From: Limnobacter alexandrii
Lineage (GTDB): Bacteria > Pseudomonadota > Gammaproteobacteria > Burkholderiales > Burkholderiaceae_B
Assembly (NCBI RefSeq): GCF_005871185.1
Contig: NZ_SWKN01000006.1
Span: forward strand, 1,094,451 to 1,158,450
Length of the DNA stretch: 64,000 nucleotides
Reading direction: 5' to 3'
Position numbers and translations under genes: made by a program. The stretch's first letter is position 1; every line of letters starts with the position of its first letter. Shown piece by piece: positions 62,475 through 64,000 of the stretch. The notes beneath the pieces are model-generated. The model was not told where the DNA came from. It did no database searches and was given only the letters and a program-made list of their open reading frames with translations.

Positions 62475-63281
62475 TTAGCGTTTGATGTCGTTGAGTGACC
62501 AGTCGTATTCTGTATACGCTAGGGGAAAGGATTTGGATGCGATTTTATCGACTATTTCCGGGCTAGAACTCATGTCTTTGGCCCACTTCGCAAATACATC
62601 CTTCACTTCCTTAAAACCTTGATGGCCCTTTTCAAAGTCTTCAGCAAACCATTTGAAAATCGGACTAACCTGCAACTCGCCGTTCTTTACACGGTTGCGG
62701 CTTGGGTCGCTTAGAAACCGCCGCATTCCATCGTCAAGCTGGGCATTCAGTTTTGTTGCGGTGAAGGCTTCGTTGCGCAATGCCGGGCAGCCAATGCTGG
62801 CGCAGTTCACGGCAGCATGAATGCGGGGTTCTTTGTACCTGGGCCGAAGTTGTTCATGTTCAATCCAGTCCAAGTGGCGCTTTTCTCCCAACAGTGTGAA
62901 AAATTCCTGCTTCCAAGGGCTGCCAAACAGCCCACCTATTTCCTTGATGGACTTGATGTTGGGGTATTTGGTCAAAATCAGTTCAATGGTGAAGCCATTG
63001 TAGGCATTGATTAAAAATGCCATTTGCTGGTTTTTCGAGAAGTTATTGAATTCGTTCTGATCAAGCGCAGACCATTCATTCAAGACAGATTTCAGGGCCT
63101 GGCGGTCTTGCTGAAAACCTGCGTAGTCCACAACGGTTTGTTTGTTGCTGGGCAACCACTTCACATGCTTGGCCACAAGGCCATTCCAGGCCGAGTAATT
63201 GTGGTCAAATTCAGCAGCAAAACCAGCGTTGGTCAGTGCCAATGTGGAAACCAGTAAAAGTGTTCTTAAAAATTTCAGCAT
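62475..63281 (-). CDS. DUF547 secreted protein
   Basis: A 268-residue exported protein starting at the ATG at 63281, with signal peptide ending GFAA. The DUF547 core is visible: QQMAFLINAYNGFTIELIL, GGLFGSPWKQEFFTLLG, EHEQLRPRYKEPRIHAAVNCASIGCPALRNEAF. The HAAVNCAS-x-GCP motif with two Cys is the family hallmark and may form a catalytic Cys-His site. Function unknown. Confidence 0.88.
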   Translation of the reverse strand: MLKFLRTLLLVSTLALTNAGFAAEFDHNYSAWNGLVAKHVKWLPSNKQTVVDYAGFQQDRQALKSVLNEWSALDQNEFNNFSKNQQMAFLINAYNGFTIELILTKYPNIKSIKEIGGLFGSPWKQEFFTLLGEKRHLDWIEHEQLRPRYKEPRIHAAVNCASIGCPALRNEAFTATKLNAQLDDGMRRFLSDPSRNRVKNGELQVSPIFKWFAEDFEKGHQGFKEVKDVFAKWAKDMSSSPEIVDKIASKSFPLAYTEYDWSLNDIKR

Positions 63282-63415
63282 GGTTATTTGAATCGCGATC
63301 AATGTCGGTTGGAGTTGAACTGGCTACCACTGGTTCAACCCATTAACGAGAGTATTCGTCCGGTGAGGCAATTTGGTTACACTACCGCAGATTCGTCAAT
63401 TCATTTGGAGTTGCC

Positions 63416-63763
63416 ATGCCCGCTGTGCCGGTCACCATTGCCATGTTGCTGATCAGCAATATTTTCATGACCTTTGCATGGTATGCCCATTTGAAAGACA
63501 TGAGCCAGAAGCCATGGATTATTGCGGCGCTGGTCAGTTGGGGCATTGCCTTGTTTGAGTATCTGTTTCAGGTGCCCGCCAACCGGATCGGTTACACGGT
63601 GCTTTCGGTGGGCCAGTTAAAGGTGATGCAGGAAATCATCACGCTGACGGTGTTTGTGCCTTTTGCTGTGTTTTACATGAAGGAGCCGCTGAAGCTGGAT
63701 TACTTGTGGGCTGGTTTGTGCCTGGTGGGCGCGGCTTATTTTATGTTCAGGGACAAGCTGTAG
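63416..63763 (+). CDS. DUF486/DMT-like small membrane protein
   Basis: A 115-residue, four-helix membrane protein (PVTIAMLLISNIFMTFAWY, IAALVSWGIALFEYLFQVPANRIGY, ITLTVFVPFAVFYMKEPL, LCLVGAAYFMF). The FEYLFQVPANRIGY and YMKEPL segments match DUF486, a relative of the drug/metabolite transporters. GGAG precedes the ATG. No substrate is known. Confidence 0.85.
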   Translation: MPAVPVTIAMLLISNIFMTFAWYAHLKDMSQKPWIIAALVSWGIALFEYLFQVPANRIGYTVLSVGQLKVMQEIITLTVFVPFAVFYMKEPLKLDYLWAGLCLVGAAYFMFRDKL

Positions 63764-63776
63764 TGCCACTGGGTGC

Positions 63777-64000
63777 TCACACTGCCTTTTGTTCAAATTG
63801 CGTCATGAAGTGTTCAATGGCCTGCGTAAACATTTGACCTTGACCACCTTTTTCAGCAACCTGAATTCGGCCTGCGGCCTGTTGTTCCAATTGCCTGGGC
63901 AGTTCTTCTTCAGTGGACTGAACAATCACTGGTGTGTGTAGGCAATATTCAAGCAGAAAGCGGGCGGTGTTTTCTGCTTTCGAATCGCTGAGGTTCAGGT
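63777..64000 (-). CDS. C-terminal part of an unrecognised gene (cut by window edge)
   Basis: An open frame on the minus strand with its TGA at 63777-63779 runs off the right edge (about 73 codons). The visible end reads ...FLLEYCLHTPVIVQSTEEELPRQ and closes with AIEHFMTQFEQKAV. It resembles a folded soluble domain, but the family cannot be named from this part. It converges on the DUF486 gene, 13 bp apart. Confidence 0.6.
   Translation of the reverse strand, partial: LNLSDSKAENTARFLLEYCLHTPVIVQSTEEELPRQLEQQAAGRIQVAEKGGQGQMFTQAIEHFMTQFEQKAV

Overview
The window looks like a chromosomal segment of a betaproteobacterium of the order Burkholderiales with moderate GC content. A Limnobacter-like organism is my guess; it rests on gene content and order (yqgE-yqgF-pyrR-pyrB-pyrC'-plsC, rubredoxin divergent from thiD-thiE-hemL, thiS-thiG-trmB, a SelD fusion next to a SenB-type glycosyltransferase) and not on a marker gene. 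No rRNA, tRNA, CRISPR array, integrase or transposase was seen. Both edges cut genes.

Layout. 0-2 kb: a holdfast-anchor-like surface locus (HfaD-like, HfaA-like, CsgG/HfaB-like). 2-6 kb: NAD synthesis (nadA, nadC, nadB). 6-12 kb: a c-di-GMP protein, trmB-thiG-thiS, an ArsS-like radical SAM protein and a coiled-coil membrane protein. 12-15 kb: rubredoxin, thiD-thiE, hemL. 15-25 kb: MAPEG protein, photolyase, the pyrimidine operon with a zinc-ligand-less dihydroorotase, plsC, apaH, a phosphohexomutase, DUF1415 and DUF3597. 25-27 kb: a candidate 170-nt RNA with its own promoter and terminator, then queE and a queD homologue lacking the catalytic cysteine. 27-31 kb: a membrane sensor overlapping a PAS-GGDEF-EAL protein. 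31-38.6 kb: a pseudouridine synthase and a TetR-controlled RND efflux operon. 38.7-42.5 kb: a LuxR-type regulator, gdhA, an NAD(P)H oxidoreductase and an AlgP-like histone-H1-like protein. 42.6-49 kb: a sigma-54-type promoter, a histidine kinase and response regulator, and a cyanate uptake and degradation operon. 50-60 kb: selenium and hercynine chemistry (SelD fusion/SenC, SenB, EgtD) with a PhnDCEE-type ABC transporter in line with egtD. 60-64 kb: YHS lipoprotein, ATP-grasp enzyme, DUF547 protein, DUF486 protein and a truncated gene.

The least explained signal is a family of structured repeats at three loci (26.8-27.3, 49.4-50.0 and 55.3-55.9 kb). Each sits between two convergent genes. Their 137-140 nt cores (four in all) fold into the same three-way junction. 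Stem sequences differ between copies, but the differences are compensated on the opposite strand of the stem. Short tandem repeats follow each core. I do not recognise this family.

Functional themes: nitrogen acquisition (cyanase, cyanate transporter, glutamate dehydrogenase, sigma-54 promoter), selenium and histidine-betaine metabolism (SenB, SenC, EgtD; SenA not in the window), surface attachment and c-di-GMP signalling, and cofactor synthesis (NAD, thiamine, haem, queuosine).
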